Source: Ampullaceana balthica (Eukaryota > Mollusca > Gastropoda > Lymnaeidae). Taken from it: a stretch of DNA of 64,000 bases. Location: the NCBI GenBank assembly GCA_944989445.1, contig CALYLW010000012.1:1884001-1948000 (forward strand). The letters are read 5' to 3'. The notes beneath the pieces are model-generated. The model was not told where the DNA came from and searched no databases. It saw nothing but the letters and a program-made list of their open reading frames with translations. Both the position numbers and the translations under genes were made by a program. Below are positions 34,943 to 46,540 of the stretch, in pieces (within the stretch, counting starts at the first letter, position 1; each line of letters begins with the position of its first letter).

Positions 34943-35099
34943 GGATCCAGAGTTTTTATGTTATGAAGAACAAATAAATGAACTTTTAAAGGAGGAGACA
35001 CGAACCCAAGATGGAGAACAGGATCCTTCAAAAGTCACCCATATGGAACTGAGTCCGCAGTACCAGATGTACTTTGTACCCTACACATATGGCCCTTAA
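34943..35099 (+). CDS. Candidate last exon of an unidentified gene
   Basis: After a splice-acceptor-like ATTAATTTCAG, a 157-bp stretch encodes 51 residues in good protein-like composition: DPEFLCYEEQINELLKEETR, then a charged linker (TQDGEQDPSKV), then THMELSPQYQMYFVPYTYGP and a TAA stop. One base precedes the first full codon, so the intron would be phase 2. The hydrophilic sequence with a tyrosine-rich end could be the tail of a membrane or cytoplasmic protein. An AATAAA lies at about 35,387. I do not recognise the family and found no upstream exon with support; it may be an isolated relic. Confidence 0.4.
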
Positions 35100-35743
35100 A
35101 AATGGCAGTAGTCTGCCTGAAGCTTAATTATCTATTTTAAACTATAAGAAAATACCAGAAATAACTTTTAATATTTGGTAGTGTAAGGTAATTAATATTT
35201 GTTAAAAAAAAGTTTTCAAAAAAATCAAGCATACGAAAAAGAAGAAGTACAAGATTTTTAATTACGGAAAGGTAACAACATAATTTTTCAAAGTGGCAGC
35301 AATTTTTTTTATTTCGGGTCGACAGTTTCAAAAGTCAGTACATTTTTAAACATGTTTTAAAAAAAAATTAATTAACTTTAGTAAAGAAGAAATAAAAATG
35401 TGTATTATTTCAGTCGACTATTTGGGCATGTTACAAATTAAGCATGATGGCCACAGATGGGTACATCTGTATAACAATCGTAGATATATCATTCATATAA
35501 AGATGTGAAGTGATGTTTGGGATCACTTGACCATCAAACAGGATGTTCTTTGATTCATTCAATTCTAAATTAATGTGATTTGGTTTTCTAGTGATTTCCA
35601 TTTATTTATAGTTATTGCTTCACACACAATTTTGTTTGTATCGGGGAACTCCCACATAAACAAATAGCTTCCTGGAATTTTATGGAGCATTTTCTCAAAA
35701 GAAAAGAGGTTAATAAAATGAAGACAAGCTTCGCCTCTCCTTA

Positions 35744-35878
35744 GGGGCCGTCCATAAATGACGTCACGCTATTTTGGCCGATTTTTCACTTCCTCCCACC
35801 CCTCGTCACGCGTCGTCACAAAAAGTTAGACCCCCCCCCCTCCAAAAATACGTCACAAAGCTTTGACCCCCCTCCTAA
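35744..35878. mobile_element. Truncated Harbinger-like MITE
   Basis: Starts with GGGGCCGTCCATAAATGACG after TTA and contains the usual C runs and CGTCACAAAGCTTTGACC, but ends in an A/C-rich tract without a right end. Long-subtype sequence. Confidence 0.65.
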
Positions 35879-35947
35879 AAAAACAAAAAACAACAACAAC
35901 AACAAAAACCCACCTTATTTTCTATCCACTAGATATATTAAAATACG

Positions 35948-38567
35948 CAGAGGCGTCACTAGGGTTGGTGTCACCCGGGGCGGTAGCTCATGGTGTCACC
36001 CCTTCACGATTGAAGGGGCCGTCCATAAATGACGTCACGCGAGGATGCCGATTTTTAACTCACCAACCCCCAGTGTCATGCTTATACCCCCACCCCCTTT
36101 TCACGATATGACGTCACAAAGATTTGACACCCCCCCCCCAAGCCGTATTTTCTAAATAAAAATTAGCATGTTTCAACTTATTTTTTGTCATTTACATATG
36201 TATTTAGGGTAAGTCTGCGCTCTGGTGTCGTAACACGCGTGAAGTCATCGAAAACGTCATTAATTAAACGGTAAACAATCAAATATTTAAGAGGAACTTT
36301 TATTTAAAGTTGCGCGTTTTTTATATGACGTCACATTTTTTAACCCCACCCCCTCGTCAAACATCGTCACCGGTGCGTGACCCCCACCCCCTATTACAGA
36401 TTAAAAGGGGGGTGCTGAACGGGCTAAGGCCAGGGGCCACCAATAATTTAAGGTACTCCAAACTTATTATAGTGTATAATAAAGATGCAGGCAAATGCTT
36501 GTATGAATTCCTGAAAATGCCTTGGACATTCATACGGCAATGCTGCAAATATGAGTAGGAAGTATAACGGAAACCAGGCTATTCTTCGTGAGAAGTGCAG
36601 TGTTGCTCATTATGTGCCGTGCACAGCTCATTCCCTTAATTTGGTTGGGAAAAGTGCAGCAGGTTGTCCTGATGCAGTCAGGTTTTTTGTATTCTGCAAA
36701 ATCTTTATACCCGGCTTTTTGCATCTACTCATCGTTGACAGGTACTTTAAAAACACATGAAATTGATACATGTTAAAAAAGCCTTGTGTGACACAAGATG
36801 GTCAGCCTGACATGATGCAGTAAGGTCTGTTAATAACTTATTCCATGCGAATATCGCAGCACTGGAAGAATTAGCAACAAGTGAAAATCAGCCAGGTGAC
36901 GGTCGACTTGAAGCAGAAAAATTTCTAAAGGAACTTGAACAACTGGAAGTCGCTATTTTACTTGAAATTCGGGAAACAATTTTAGAGGGAAGTCTCTCAT
37001 TGAGTTTATTAAAAGACAGCATTCTTAATTTAATTCATATGAAGACAAAGGAAAGGACAAGTCCATGGTAAAAAAAAGAGTATAAACAATAGTCAATGCT
37101 ATTTTTTTTTAATTAATTAAAAAAGCGTCAGTTTGGGAAAGGGACATCACCAAAACAGTATTCTCCCCTAGACAAAAATTCAAGGTTGAGGTATTTCTGG
37201 TAATCATTGACAAACTTGCTTAAGCCCTACAACATTGGTTAGGTGCATATAAAGACATCCATGAGAAATTTGGCTTTCTTACAAACCTAACTGAGCTCAG
37301 CAATTTCGCCATCCTATGGGCAGCAGTCAAGTTAATGGAAGAATATTCAAGTGATTTCGAAGACTGCTTTCCTCCAGAATGAGTTCAATTTTCAGAACTC
37401 TTAAAAAAATTATTGTCAAGAGTAGTCAAGACCCAGGCTCAGGGTAAGGAAAAGGAAGTATCACAATGCCAAACTCAAAACACGTGCACAGAGCTAAACA
37501 TTTTGCTGCTTTTGAATGAGCTAAATTTCAAACTGCTCTTTACAAATGTACACATCGCACTTCTCATCTATCTCTCAATGATGACATCAAACTGCAACTG
37601 AGAGCAATCCTTTTCAAAGTTGAAAAGAATATAAAATGAGTTAGAATTTGCATGGGACAACAAAGACTGATAATGCTCTCTCTAATGAGCATTGAAAAGG
37701 AACTTACTTGTAAGCTTTCTTAGCTTTACTGACTTGATTGATAACTTCACCATGAGAAAAATTCACAAGCTAAAGTTTTAGGTTCAAATAATAATAATAC
37801 ATATTTTTCAATTTATTTTTTTTTCAGCTAGAGAAAACAATTCGTTACCCCATGAAAAAAGAAAGCTTAAATAAAAAATACGGAATAAATGCGTAATATT
37901 ATTCTTTATGGAGGTGCGTTCGTAACCACGAAACATCGTAAGTCGGGATGGGACCGTCGTAACCGGGGCTGCCTGTATATAAACATGCATATCACGCCTT
38001 TAATAAAAAAATATATAAAACAAAATATTAACTCAAAGACATTGAATTCATAATTTTCGTCTAGAAAAAACATCAACAAAGAAAACCCATCTTTTGATTT
38101 TTATTTTTTTTGGGGGGGGGGATAAAAATGTTATCCCTGCCCACACCCCATTGTTGTGAGGGGAGTCGTGAGTCGTGAGGTGGGATTCGTCCATGTTGTC
38201 GGTGTGTCAAAGCCCAAATAGCTTTATATCTTTTAAAACATAAGACACTACCTCTTTCATGTCCAGCCTTTTTTAAAGATCTCTCAGCTGCGACGTTTCT
38301 TTTCTTTTTTTCCTAACTTGTTTTAATGTTGTTTGTGTGTTGGGACTGTTTTATTATTGCAAGTAAACTGATATTTTTTAATTAAAAAATTTCGCGTTTA
38401 ACGTATTTCTTTGTATTTCTTAATTTCTTTCGAGATGAAAAAAATGTGTCTTCATTTTGTTCTGACATAAAATCATACACAGTAAAATTTTAGGCTCGGG
38501 TGTCACCCCCTGATGGGTGTCACCCGGGGCGGTCCGCCCCCCTCGCACCCCCCTAGTGACGCCACTG
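35948..38567 (+). mobile_element. hAT element copy B, TSD AAAATACG, 2,620 bp
   Basis: Ends CAGAGGCGTCACTAGG and CCTAGTGACGCCACTG, flanked by exactly AAAATACG (35,940-35,947 and 38,568-38,575). Inverted and nearly identical to copy A at 27,950-30,559; visible differences are small, for example a longer T run near 37,100 and CATCG versus CTG around 37,935. It carries the same MITE remnant (36,015-36,396) and the same broken transposase. Confidence 0.93.
36480..37750 (+). pseudogene. hAT transposase relic in copy B
   Basis: Plus-strand fragments in order: CLGHSYGNAANMSRKYNGNQ (about 36,515-36,575), HYVPCTAHSLNLVGKSAAGC, FFVFCKIF, DTRWSA (about 36,795), LEELATSENQPGDGRLEAEK and FLKELEQLEVAILLEI (about 36,860-36,980), WLGAYKDIHEKFGFLTNLTE (about 37,240), QSFSKLKRI (about 37,610) and IDNFTMRKIHKLKF (about 37,740-37,775). 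The family normally has Asp in SYDNAANMSG; here it is Gly. Stops at several points are shared with copy A. Confidence 0.82.
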
Positions 38568-38844
38568 AAAATACGTCATGTGTACCGTAATTTGTACGTG
38601 TACGTTTCGAGCATATGCCCACTATTGAACCCGTTCCTTCCAGAAAATGCATTTTTTAAATTTGACTACTATGTAGATTTCTTACCTACGTACTATACGA
38701 AGACACCTAAATCCACCCTACTTTGATTTATATTGACACGAGTGACAATAATCTTAATCCACATGACTTCACCGTATCAAGTATCCTTTCTGTTTAAAAT
38801 TAATGCCTTAAAAACTGAGCTAAGAAGAAAAGTTGTTTTGTGTA

Positions 38845-39300
38845 AGGTGACCAGACGTCCCGATTTAGGCGGGACAGTCCCTATTTCAGACCTCATGTCC
38901 CGCTGACCCTCGCTTGTCCCGGCGGTACGCCCGTTTGTCTCGCTTTTTTCAATACTTCAAATACAATTAGTTTTATTTTGATTTTGGGTACGAATGACTT
39001 AATATTTTCTTAAATTTAATTAAATATTCAAAACAGTGATATTTTTTAAATTTTAAATTGCTTTATTATTAGCTAAGCCAGTTGGTGCGTCGATTTCTGT
39101 GGTTATTTACATTTTACTCCTTGATACGGCCTTCCCGTGACTTGTCGGTGATCCCGACGCGTAAGGTGACCAGACGTTCCGATGTCATACTTCATGTCCC
39201 GCTCAAGTGACCAGACGTCCCGATTTTTTGCTACAGAGACCTGGGGGACCCCCCCCCGTCCCGCTTTGCGGAAAATCTGCTCACCTCATTTTGTGCTACT
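38845..39300. repeat. GGTGACCAGACGTCCCG repeat cluster
   Basis: The word GGTGACCAGACGTCCCG or a near form occurs at about 38,848, 39,163 and 39,209, with GTCCCGC words between. This resembles the inverted-end sequence of a common DNA-transposon-derived repeat; the region may be two or three overlapping, partly deleted copies. Non-coding. Confidence 0.5.
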
Positions 39301-39906
39301 CTCGAATTGCGATGTCAAGAATTAGATGCATTCAATAAAGTTAATGAATACTATTATATCTAGAATGGCCAGGGGCGTTAGACCCAAAACCAATCGAACA
39401 ATTATATTAAACTTAAAACCTTTATAATTATATCATATAGATCCCCCCCAAAAAAAAATATATATAAATAAATAAATAAATTTAAAAAATTGATATTCCG
39501 TGTCGTTTTGACTTAAAATATCTACACATAATCCTATTCATATCATTTTTTAGACACATGCTTGTAAAACTCACCAGTTGCATTTTCGGGGGGGGGGCGG
39601 AGGGGGCTAACGACGCTCCCCCAAATCCCTGCCCGAGTCATGTGGGCAGGACCTCGAGTCTACCATAAGAGAACCAAATGGAGCTGCGGTTACATCACAA
39701 ATTCCTTGATGTCAACATCAAACGACGCTTTTATACGTTCTCTTATAGGTTCTGAAACTTACCTATTATAATTAGCTTTAATTTTCATTTCTTGATAACT
39801 TACGCCATCCGGCGTTTGATGGCCTACAGATATTGCATTTCTTTGGCACTTTGAGAAGCACTAATGGGTTTAAAAAAAAATCATTAAATAAATAATCTTC
39901 TATAGA
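39301..39906. other. No gene recognised
   Basis: AT-rich, with a G run at 39,589-39,597. No exon or transposon terminus found. Confidence 0.5.
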
Positions 39907-40441
39907 TCTATATATAATTCTCTTCGCGTTAGGACCCTGCGAGGCAAGCTGCAAGTATGTTCAACAGACACTAATCTTAGAAAGCAGCGCACCAAATTAC
40001 TGCACCAATGCATCAAAAGGTGTGCAAATTAAATATGCGCCGTAAAAAAATAAATATATGACGTGATTGTTTTCGCTGATATTTTAATTTTGTAAAAAAA
40101 AAGGAACAATGTAAAAAGTTATAAAATACTTTGTGTACATTCAGAAAGTTTAATATTTCGTATTGATCAAACAAGGACAAGTTAGTTGGGATTTTGAAAA
40201 AAGGTGGGCGCCGTAGGCGCCCTAAAAAAGTGCATTTTTTCAAAATAAATAGATTTCAGCTGAACACTTCCTTCCGTAATTTTTTACGGGTGATACGCCG
40301 CTGGTCTCTCCAGAGTTCCTTCTTTTCATTCACTCACAGTCGTTTGCCCAAACCCACCCCATTTTGACAACCGTGTCTTTCAGGAAGTCTTCACCCATCA
40401 CTAAATCATTAGCGGCGTATGCTAAACCGCGGGTCAGCTAG
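39907..40441 (+). mobile_element. Short non-autonomous Helitron with both ends
   Basis: Begins TCTATATATAATTCTCTTCG after a host A (39,906) and ends ACCGCGGGTCAGCTAG before a host T (40,442). TC start, CTRR end and A/T target are the Helitron signature. It contains a GGGCGCCGTAGGCGCCC hairpin (40,206-40,222) and a second hairpin CCGTAATTTTTTACGGG (40,274-40,290). 535 bp, no coding. Confidence 0.7.
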
Positions 40442-40590
40442 TTGTATATAATACTTTACAGCGAGAAACACCACACGCTTTGTTAATCTCGAAACCAAAA
40501 TTATTATGATTTTACGTCTATATTTTCAATTTTAAAAAGTTACAGAGTGATGTCCCTTAGCGTTACCGAATGACCTGGGCTATATATTAT

Positions 40591-40864
40591 TATCTTATCT
40601 TATCTTATCTCATCTTATCTATACAGACGCTATATTGCGCCCACAGACCATGACAGATGATCTGTTGGCAAGTGATGCAGCGTTCACCGGGCACGGCTTT
40701 GTGGGTTCCACGCATTACCCAGCCGCCTAACTAGTGTTAGGTACCCATTCGGAGCTGGGTGACTCAGGGACGCCCTAGGCCCCGGGAACAAATCCTTGCC
40801 TTCACATGGATTCGAACCCGTGACCATCGGTACGCCAGTCGAGCGCGCTGCCACTCGACCACCG
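40591..40864 (-). mobile_element. tRNA-derived SINE with LINE tail, copy 2
   Basis: Minus strand: starts CGGTGGTCGAGTGGCAGC (40,864), B box GGGTTCGAATCC (about 40,813), the GTGACTCAGG-type body as in copy 1, then GGTCTGTGGGCGCAATATAG and GCGTCTGTATAGATAAGATG, ending in GATAA repeats at 40,591. Relative to copy 1 the tail has lost TCTTCTGYATAGAAGGA. The B box is a perfect consensus. No clear target duplication. Confidence 0.82.
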
Positions 40865-42440
40865 CGGTCGATTATTGATTGCAATTAAGTGACAGTGGTG
40901 TGGTACTTCGAAGTGTGTAGGTATAAAGGGGGTTATAGATTAGGGTACGATGTATAACCCTAAAAAAACTCCATAAAACAACGACATATCGGCAAAAAAG
41001 CAGTCTTCATAGAACAAAAATGAACCATAAGAAGTAATTAAATCAAGTAAAACTAATCTGCAATATGTATTCCAAGTAGATTTCGATACATAAATTACCC
41101 TGACTGTATACATGTCAGAATATTACCACTAATTCCCATATCCTCTAATTCTAATGAGACAGATGTTTGACATCTAGTCTAAGTTTAAATCGCTTCGAGA
41201 TAAGCCTTCGTATTGACTCGCAAGGATAGGTATTTAATCCAAATGGGAATGGCACGTGTTCTAGAAAAGATGTTTAGTGTCTGCCTGAAGGTTTTAAGCG
41301 ATACTATGGCATGTACTCCAATATCACGTTAATTCTCCAATGCCAATGTCCTTAAAAATCATTTTCGAATGCTTCTAGTTGTCCGATGTTATCCCCGATG
41401 CACCGATTCAAAACAATTAATTTGTTCTCCAAATTATACATGAACTGTTACCTGATTTAGAAATCTTGCGTGAAGAGTGGTTTAGTTTTGAGACTTTAAA
41501 AGCATATTGACATACCACTACACAGGAAAACTAAGTAGCTTCTTTGCAGGATGAAGGTACGTAATTGGACATATTTTTTGCGTTTGCTAACGCATTATAG
41601 CAAGACATCCGCCTACATCATACATCGTTCGATTAAAATAAATTATCTTTAAATGTTTCATTTTAACAAGCCTCAACTAGTAGAATACTCATAGTTTATT
41701 TGCAGCGTTAATATCTTTTGTTTATCTTTATAAAGACATTTTAGTGTGACACCCCCGCCTCTGTCTCTCACTTATGACGTTACCATGACACAAAAAAGCA
41801 TCTTTGCTTCCCGTAGACGCCCCCGGCTTTCAATAATTGTTCATTTTCTTTGACGGGTGGGGGGATAACAAGAAAACATAGTTGCGTCATGTAGAACTAT
41901 AGTGTTGTCGTTTAAAGTGAACAATCAGCACGGGAAAAATGTTTATTTAAGGTTTTCTGGAAATTTTTGCTCTTATAGTCCATGTCCATGTAGCTAGGTT
42001 TCGAAACCAAATAAATATCTCCATGTGAAATTTTGCTGAAAAAATGAATGCACTCCTACAAGTAATAAAATAGTGCATAAAATTTCAGAAAGATAATGAA
42101 CATTTGAAGATGACAACTTAATCAATGTAATTATGATGGAAGCACCTAATGGCATGAGTCCTAAAAGAGCCGATTTGATCATTTGAGTTGTAAGAAGAGT
42201 AGAAAAACGTAGAGAAAATATACTCTTAAAAGAAAGTCCACGGCAATGGAAGAGCTGATATACGTTTGCATCATGCACGGAACAACACTTGGGTTATACA
42301 TTTTAATTTTCATTGAATCGCTAAGGTCTTCAGTGGAATCAGTTTCGAGTGGTTAAGTTGACGAAGAAAAAAAAACATAGCTGAAATGAAGAAGGGTCGA
42401 GTGCACTGTTTAGACAGCAGTACATCATTTATCACCAAAC
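40865..42440. other. No gene recognised
   Basis: AT-rich. A 94-codon minus-strand open stretch at 41,994-42,278 is hydrophobic but has no family match I can name and no splice or start context, so it is not called. Confidence 0.5.
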
Positions 42441-42449
42441 TCTGTGCGG

Positions 42450-42810
42450 ATGAACCCGTAACGCTTTGACGTCATTGTTTGAGCTTATATTTTAATACAA
42501 GGTGTGCATCAGGAGGTGTGCAAAATAATTATAAATTAAAGATTATTTTTGAAATAGTACAACAGTCCATAGCAGTTTTAAAAAAGCGTGTGGTGTTTCT
42601 CGCCGTAAAAAAATATTATATGACGTCGTTGTTTTATTTCATATTTTAATTTTGGAAAAGGGAACGATGTAAAAAAAGGGTTTGTGGAATTATAGATCTA
42701 ATTATAAATTACTTTGTGTAAATTTCATGAAGCTTAATATCAAACAAGGATACGTTACTTGGGCGTTTGAAAAAAGTGGGCGCCGTAGCCCGTAGGCCCC
42801 CTACAACCCA
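42450..42810 (+). mobile_element. Degraded Helitron-like repeat (GGGCGCC hairpin family)
   Basis: Contains TGACGTCATTGTTTGAGCTT, GAAGCTTAATATCAAACAAG, TTACTTGGGCGTTTGAAAAA and GTGGGCGCCGTAGCCCGTAG. Same order of words as at 32,160-32,350 and 40,060-40,225. Confidence 0.5.
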
Positions 42811-44192
42811 TGTGCCTGTGCGGTAAATGTTAACATATTTCTTGTGTACTGAATTCAATCGTTTCTAATTTATACTCAATCGAAAATCGATTATTTTAAG
42901 TCACTAATAGATTAAATAACAATAACTGATTAAACTTACACAATTTCCATTATGTAATCTGGAGAGCCTGAAATTTGAACAGGGGAAAAATTCTTTTAAA
43001 AGGAAATAATATTACAAAACACTTTAATTTTATATTCTAACAATAAGTTACCCTAAAGCAAGCTAAAAGTAATGTATTGAAAAAAATATATTTATTTTAT
43101 TTAATAAAATATTGAAAAGGTGTCACAATCTCTTTGTCCGGGACCGCGCTCGTCATTTTGTTAGTTATTCCGCTTACATTAAAAAAAATTGGGGGATCCT
43201 TGATCTGTTAGGATACGTGATAGAATTTTTGTTATTATATGTTGTTTTTAAACCAGGTTATTGAAGAGAGACGTTTAAAAATGAAAAGTCTTTGTTGAAC
43301 CAAGAAAGGCTTACTCTCATACATGTTTTGAATATTAAAAGTTTGATTAATAAATTAATTGACCTTAAGTTGATTTTTAAAAATAATTTAATTTTTCATA
43401 CGTATTTTGAAATGTGATTTCAATTATAAATAATTTTTTGACGTTCGTATATTTTTTAGCCCAGGAGAAATGGAGTGTAGTGGCGCGTTTTTCTAATCTT
43501 GAGGTTTAGAACGCAGGTTAAAACTGAAATAAATAAGTATTTAATTATTCTAATTATGGCTACGCTATTTCCAGATACATACTAAAATCTTTGTAATTTT
43601 TAAATACAAATATTTCAATTTAAATCAATTTGAATTTTTATTACCCTTTCAGAAAAGGAACAATATTTGTGAAACTTTGTGTTAAATACATGTATTTTTC
43701 AAAGTGCATTTGGCTGGGATGAAAACAAAATACATATTTTTATTTTAAAACATATTTAAATTTTACTATCGACAAGCGTGGTTTTTATTTATAAAAAATA
43801 TATAATATAATTATATAGCCAATTAATTTCTATCGCCATTGTTATACATTGTATTTTTTAAAAAATATAATAAAACTATATAATTTGTAATTGTCACGCA
43901 AGTCAGTAGTGTCTGTCAGTCCTACGCTATGCGAGGTAATTCCCGATTAAAAAAACCACAAAAAGTTGCTTTCGAGATTATAACAAAATGTGTTGCTCAT
44001 CATAAAATATTGTGACGTGACGTCATTATTTGAGCTTTTATTAATGTGTGAAGGGAACGAAGTAAAAAGAGCAATGTTTTATTTGATGTGATTAATATAA
44101 TTAATTTTTTTTAAATTAAATGTCCGTTTTTGTGTATGTGTCCATGTCAATATTACGTACGTAATTATAAATTTAATTTTCTATATTAATAT
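42811..44192. other. No gene recognised
   Basis: Very AT-rich. A fragment near 43,930-44,060 (TTGTGACGTGACGTCATTAT) again resembles the Helitron-like family. No exons supported. Confidence 0.45.
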
Positions 44193-45463
44193 TAGGGGTC
44201 TACCGATATATCGGCTGGCCGATATATCGGCACCGATATCTGGATATCGGCAATATCGGTATCGGTAGCATGTAAAGGTCCCGATATTGACGTCACCGAT
44301 ATTTCATAAAAAGTGACATTTTGACCCCAAAAAAATAACGGAAACAAAAAAAAACCTATAATTTAGATTTAGAATATCTCGACAAATTAATATATACCGG
44401 TATTGAAATAGTCAAAAGATTTCTAGTATTAAAATGTGCAACCACGATACAGTTTGCCATGTGCTTTGATATTGTTTAGGTATCGGCCGATTTTCGTATA
44501 CTCAGAAATACTGTGTAAATAGTGCCGATGCCAAGTATACCGTAATATCTCTAATAAATGTATAACATGTAAACATTATGTTCACGTAATTTCTCTAATA
44601 GCAAAGATGCACGCAGAATCGCAGATGTCTAAAACATTTCGTTTGGTATGGAATAACAAAATGTACCGTGTGAAGACTTGTTGTCATTGGCAACCATTCA
44701 ACCTCATTTTCACTCTATTTCTATTAGACCTCATTGTTTCATTCATAAAAGGTGGCCGTGTGCAAAAGCCATTAAACTATTGGTTAGAATTAATAATTAT
44801 GAGTCAAGGTTGAAGTTTCAACAGAACTTCGTAATTTTGCTTGTACATTTTTATAAAGGACGGTTCGTTTTGTTATGAGTCCTTTGTAGGTCATGATCTG
44901 GAACTTGTAAACACATCGGAAACTTCGTTTCGGGAAAAAAAAATCGGTATTATCGGCAAAACTGGATATCGGTAGACCCCTTAATTATAAAATATAAATA
45001 ATTACGAGTGATAAATTTAAGAATGGCGTCATCAAATATGACCGCTGTTATTTTTGTCCTAACAAATACTCATATCGGCACTCATATCGGAAGAAAATAT
45101 CGGTAATATCGGCAAAAATACTTATCGATAGACCCCTAATATAAAATATAAATAATTAGGAGTGATGAATTTAAGAATGATCGATGTCATCAAATAAGAC
45201 CGCTGGTTTTTGTCCTAACAAATACCCTATCGGCACTCATATCGGAAAAAAAATATCGGTAATATAGGCAAAAATGCGTATCGGTAGTCCCCTAATATTA
45301 AAGATAAATAATTAGGAGTGATAAATTTAAGAATGACGTCATCAAATATGACCGCTGGTTTTTGTCCTAACAAATACTCATATCGGCACTCATATCGGCA
45401 AAAAAAATATCGGTAATATCGGTATCGGCAATATCGGCAAAAAGGCATATCGGTAGACCCCTA
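44193..45463. mobile_element. hAT element with ATATCGG repeats, TSD ATTAATAT, 1,271 bp
   Basis: Ends TAGGGGTCTACCGATAT and ATATCGGTAGACCCCTA are perfect inverted repeats of 17 bp. ATTAATAT is duplicated exactly at 44,185-44,192 and 45,464-45,471. TAGGGGT is a usual hAT start. Subterminal regions are packed with ATATCGG/CCGATAT words. The right 490 bp consists of tandem units (next entry). No transposase is visible, so the element is non-autonomous. Confidence 0.85.
44973..45462. repeat. Three tandem units of 155-170 bp inside the hAT element
   Basis: Each unit runs from TAGACCCCTAAT through AAATAATTAGGAGTGA, CGTCATCAAATATGACCGCT, TTTTGTCCTAACAAATAC and ends in a block of TATCGGYA words. Boundaries are near 44,973, 45,129, 45,285 and 45,454. 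Each unit ends with a copy of the element's own right terminus. Confidence 0.85.
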
Positions 45464-45766
45464 ATTAATATATAACATTCGTTTTTCGGTTTATGAAATT
45501 TACAATTGGTTGTTGTTCGGTTGTCAAGTTTCGATGCGTTTTGAACTACAAAGCCATTATTTATTACTGAAAATGAAATTTGTCAACTTATGCTTCAGTT
45601 TAGCGTTTGTTTTTCTTTTATACACTTTGAGATTTCATATTTGTATGTTTAAAAAAAATCAGACTCCTCCCCACAATAGTTTTTTTAAAATTGTTATTTA
45701 CATGTAATATTTCAATGTGTCTTAGACTAATTTTGAATAAAAAATCTTTGCTTTTAATATAGAACT

Positions 45767-46274
45767 GGAAGGGGTGCTGACTTGACAATAATGAAAACGT
45801 TTATTAGAATTCCTAAAACGTGTATATTAAAGTTGATACCTTAATATTTTCTTTTATCCAGTGCTTAACTTTACTTCAAAGGTTTCATGCAAAATAAATA
45901 GTTCGTTGTTATTCATATTTGTAAATAGTTACAATTTTTTATTTACATGTTTTTGATAATGTAAAGGTAATAATGTATGGACCAATGGGCGCATAAACTG
46001 ACAAGTCATGATAATCTTGAAAAGGTGATGACTTGACAACAATAAAAACGTTTACGTGAATTACTAACACGTGGATATTAAATTGTAAATATGATTAACA
46101 GTTGATAAGTTAATCTTTTCTGTTATCCTGTGACAAACTTTGCTTACTACGTTTCATGCAAAATAAATAGTTATGAACATGTGTAAAATTACACTTTATT
46201 TTTTACATGTTTTGAAAATGTTGTGGTAATAATGTATGGACAAATGGGCGAATAAACTGACAAGTCATAATCAT
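45767..46274 (+). repeat. About 250-bp direct duplication
   Basis: Two diverged tandem copies. CTGACTTGACAATAATGAAA (45,776) corresponds to ATGACTTGACAACAATAAAA (46,027), and GGGCGCATAAACTGACAAGT (45,986) to GGGCGAATAAACTGACAAGT (46,246). Non-coding; also TTTCATGCAAAATAAATAGT in both. Confidence 0.8.
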
Positions 46275-46540
46275 CAATGAAGCTTAAACGGCTTCAAATC
46301 ACAGATATGCGATGATGTGGATCACATTACAGTCACATAATTTATTTTTAACGCACTGTGCTGTATTATTGGTGCACTCATAATTGGTGGTCACTATTCA
46401 ATGCCGCAAGTTAATGTCCGGCTGACTCCTCAGCAATATTTGTTAATACGTCGAACTTCAAACTTCTTTGCCGCAGTATCACTTTATGCTGTGTGTAATT
46501 CACTATGCATTTACTATTATCCTGATTATATCATTATTAT

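Noticed and set aside
27950..38567. Large palindrome or segmental inverted duplication
   Set aside because: Each arm has hAT ends and its own exact, different 8-bp target duplication, so these are two transposon insertions.
41994..42278. 94-codon hydrophobic minus-strand frame, perhaps a membrane protein exon
   Set aside because: No recognisable family, no supported splice sites or start, and AT-rich DNA often yields hydrophobic open frames.
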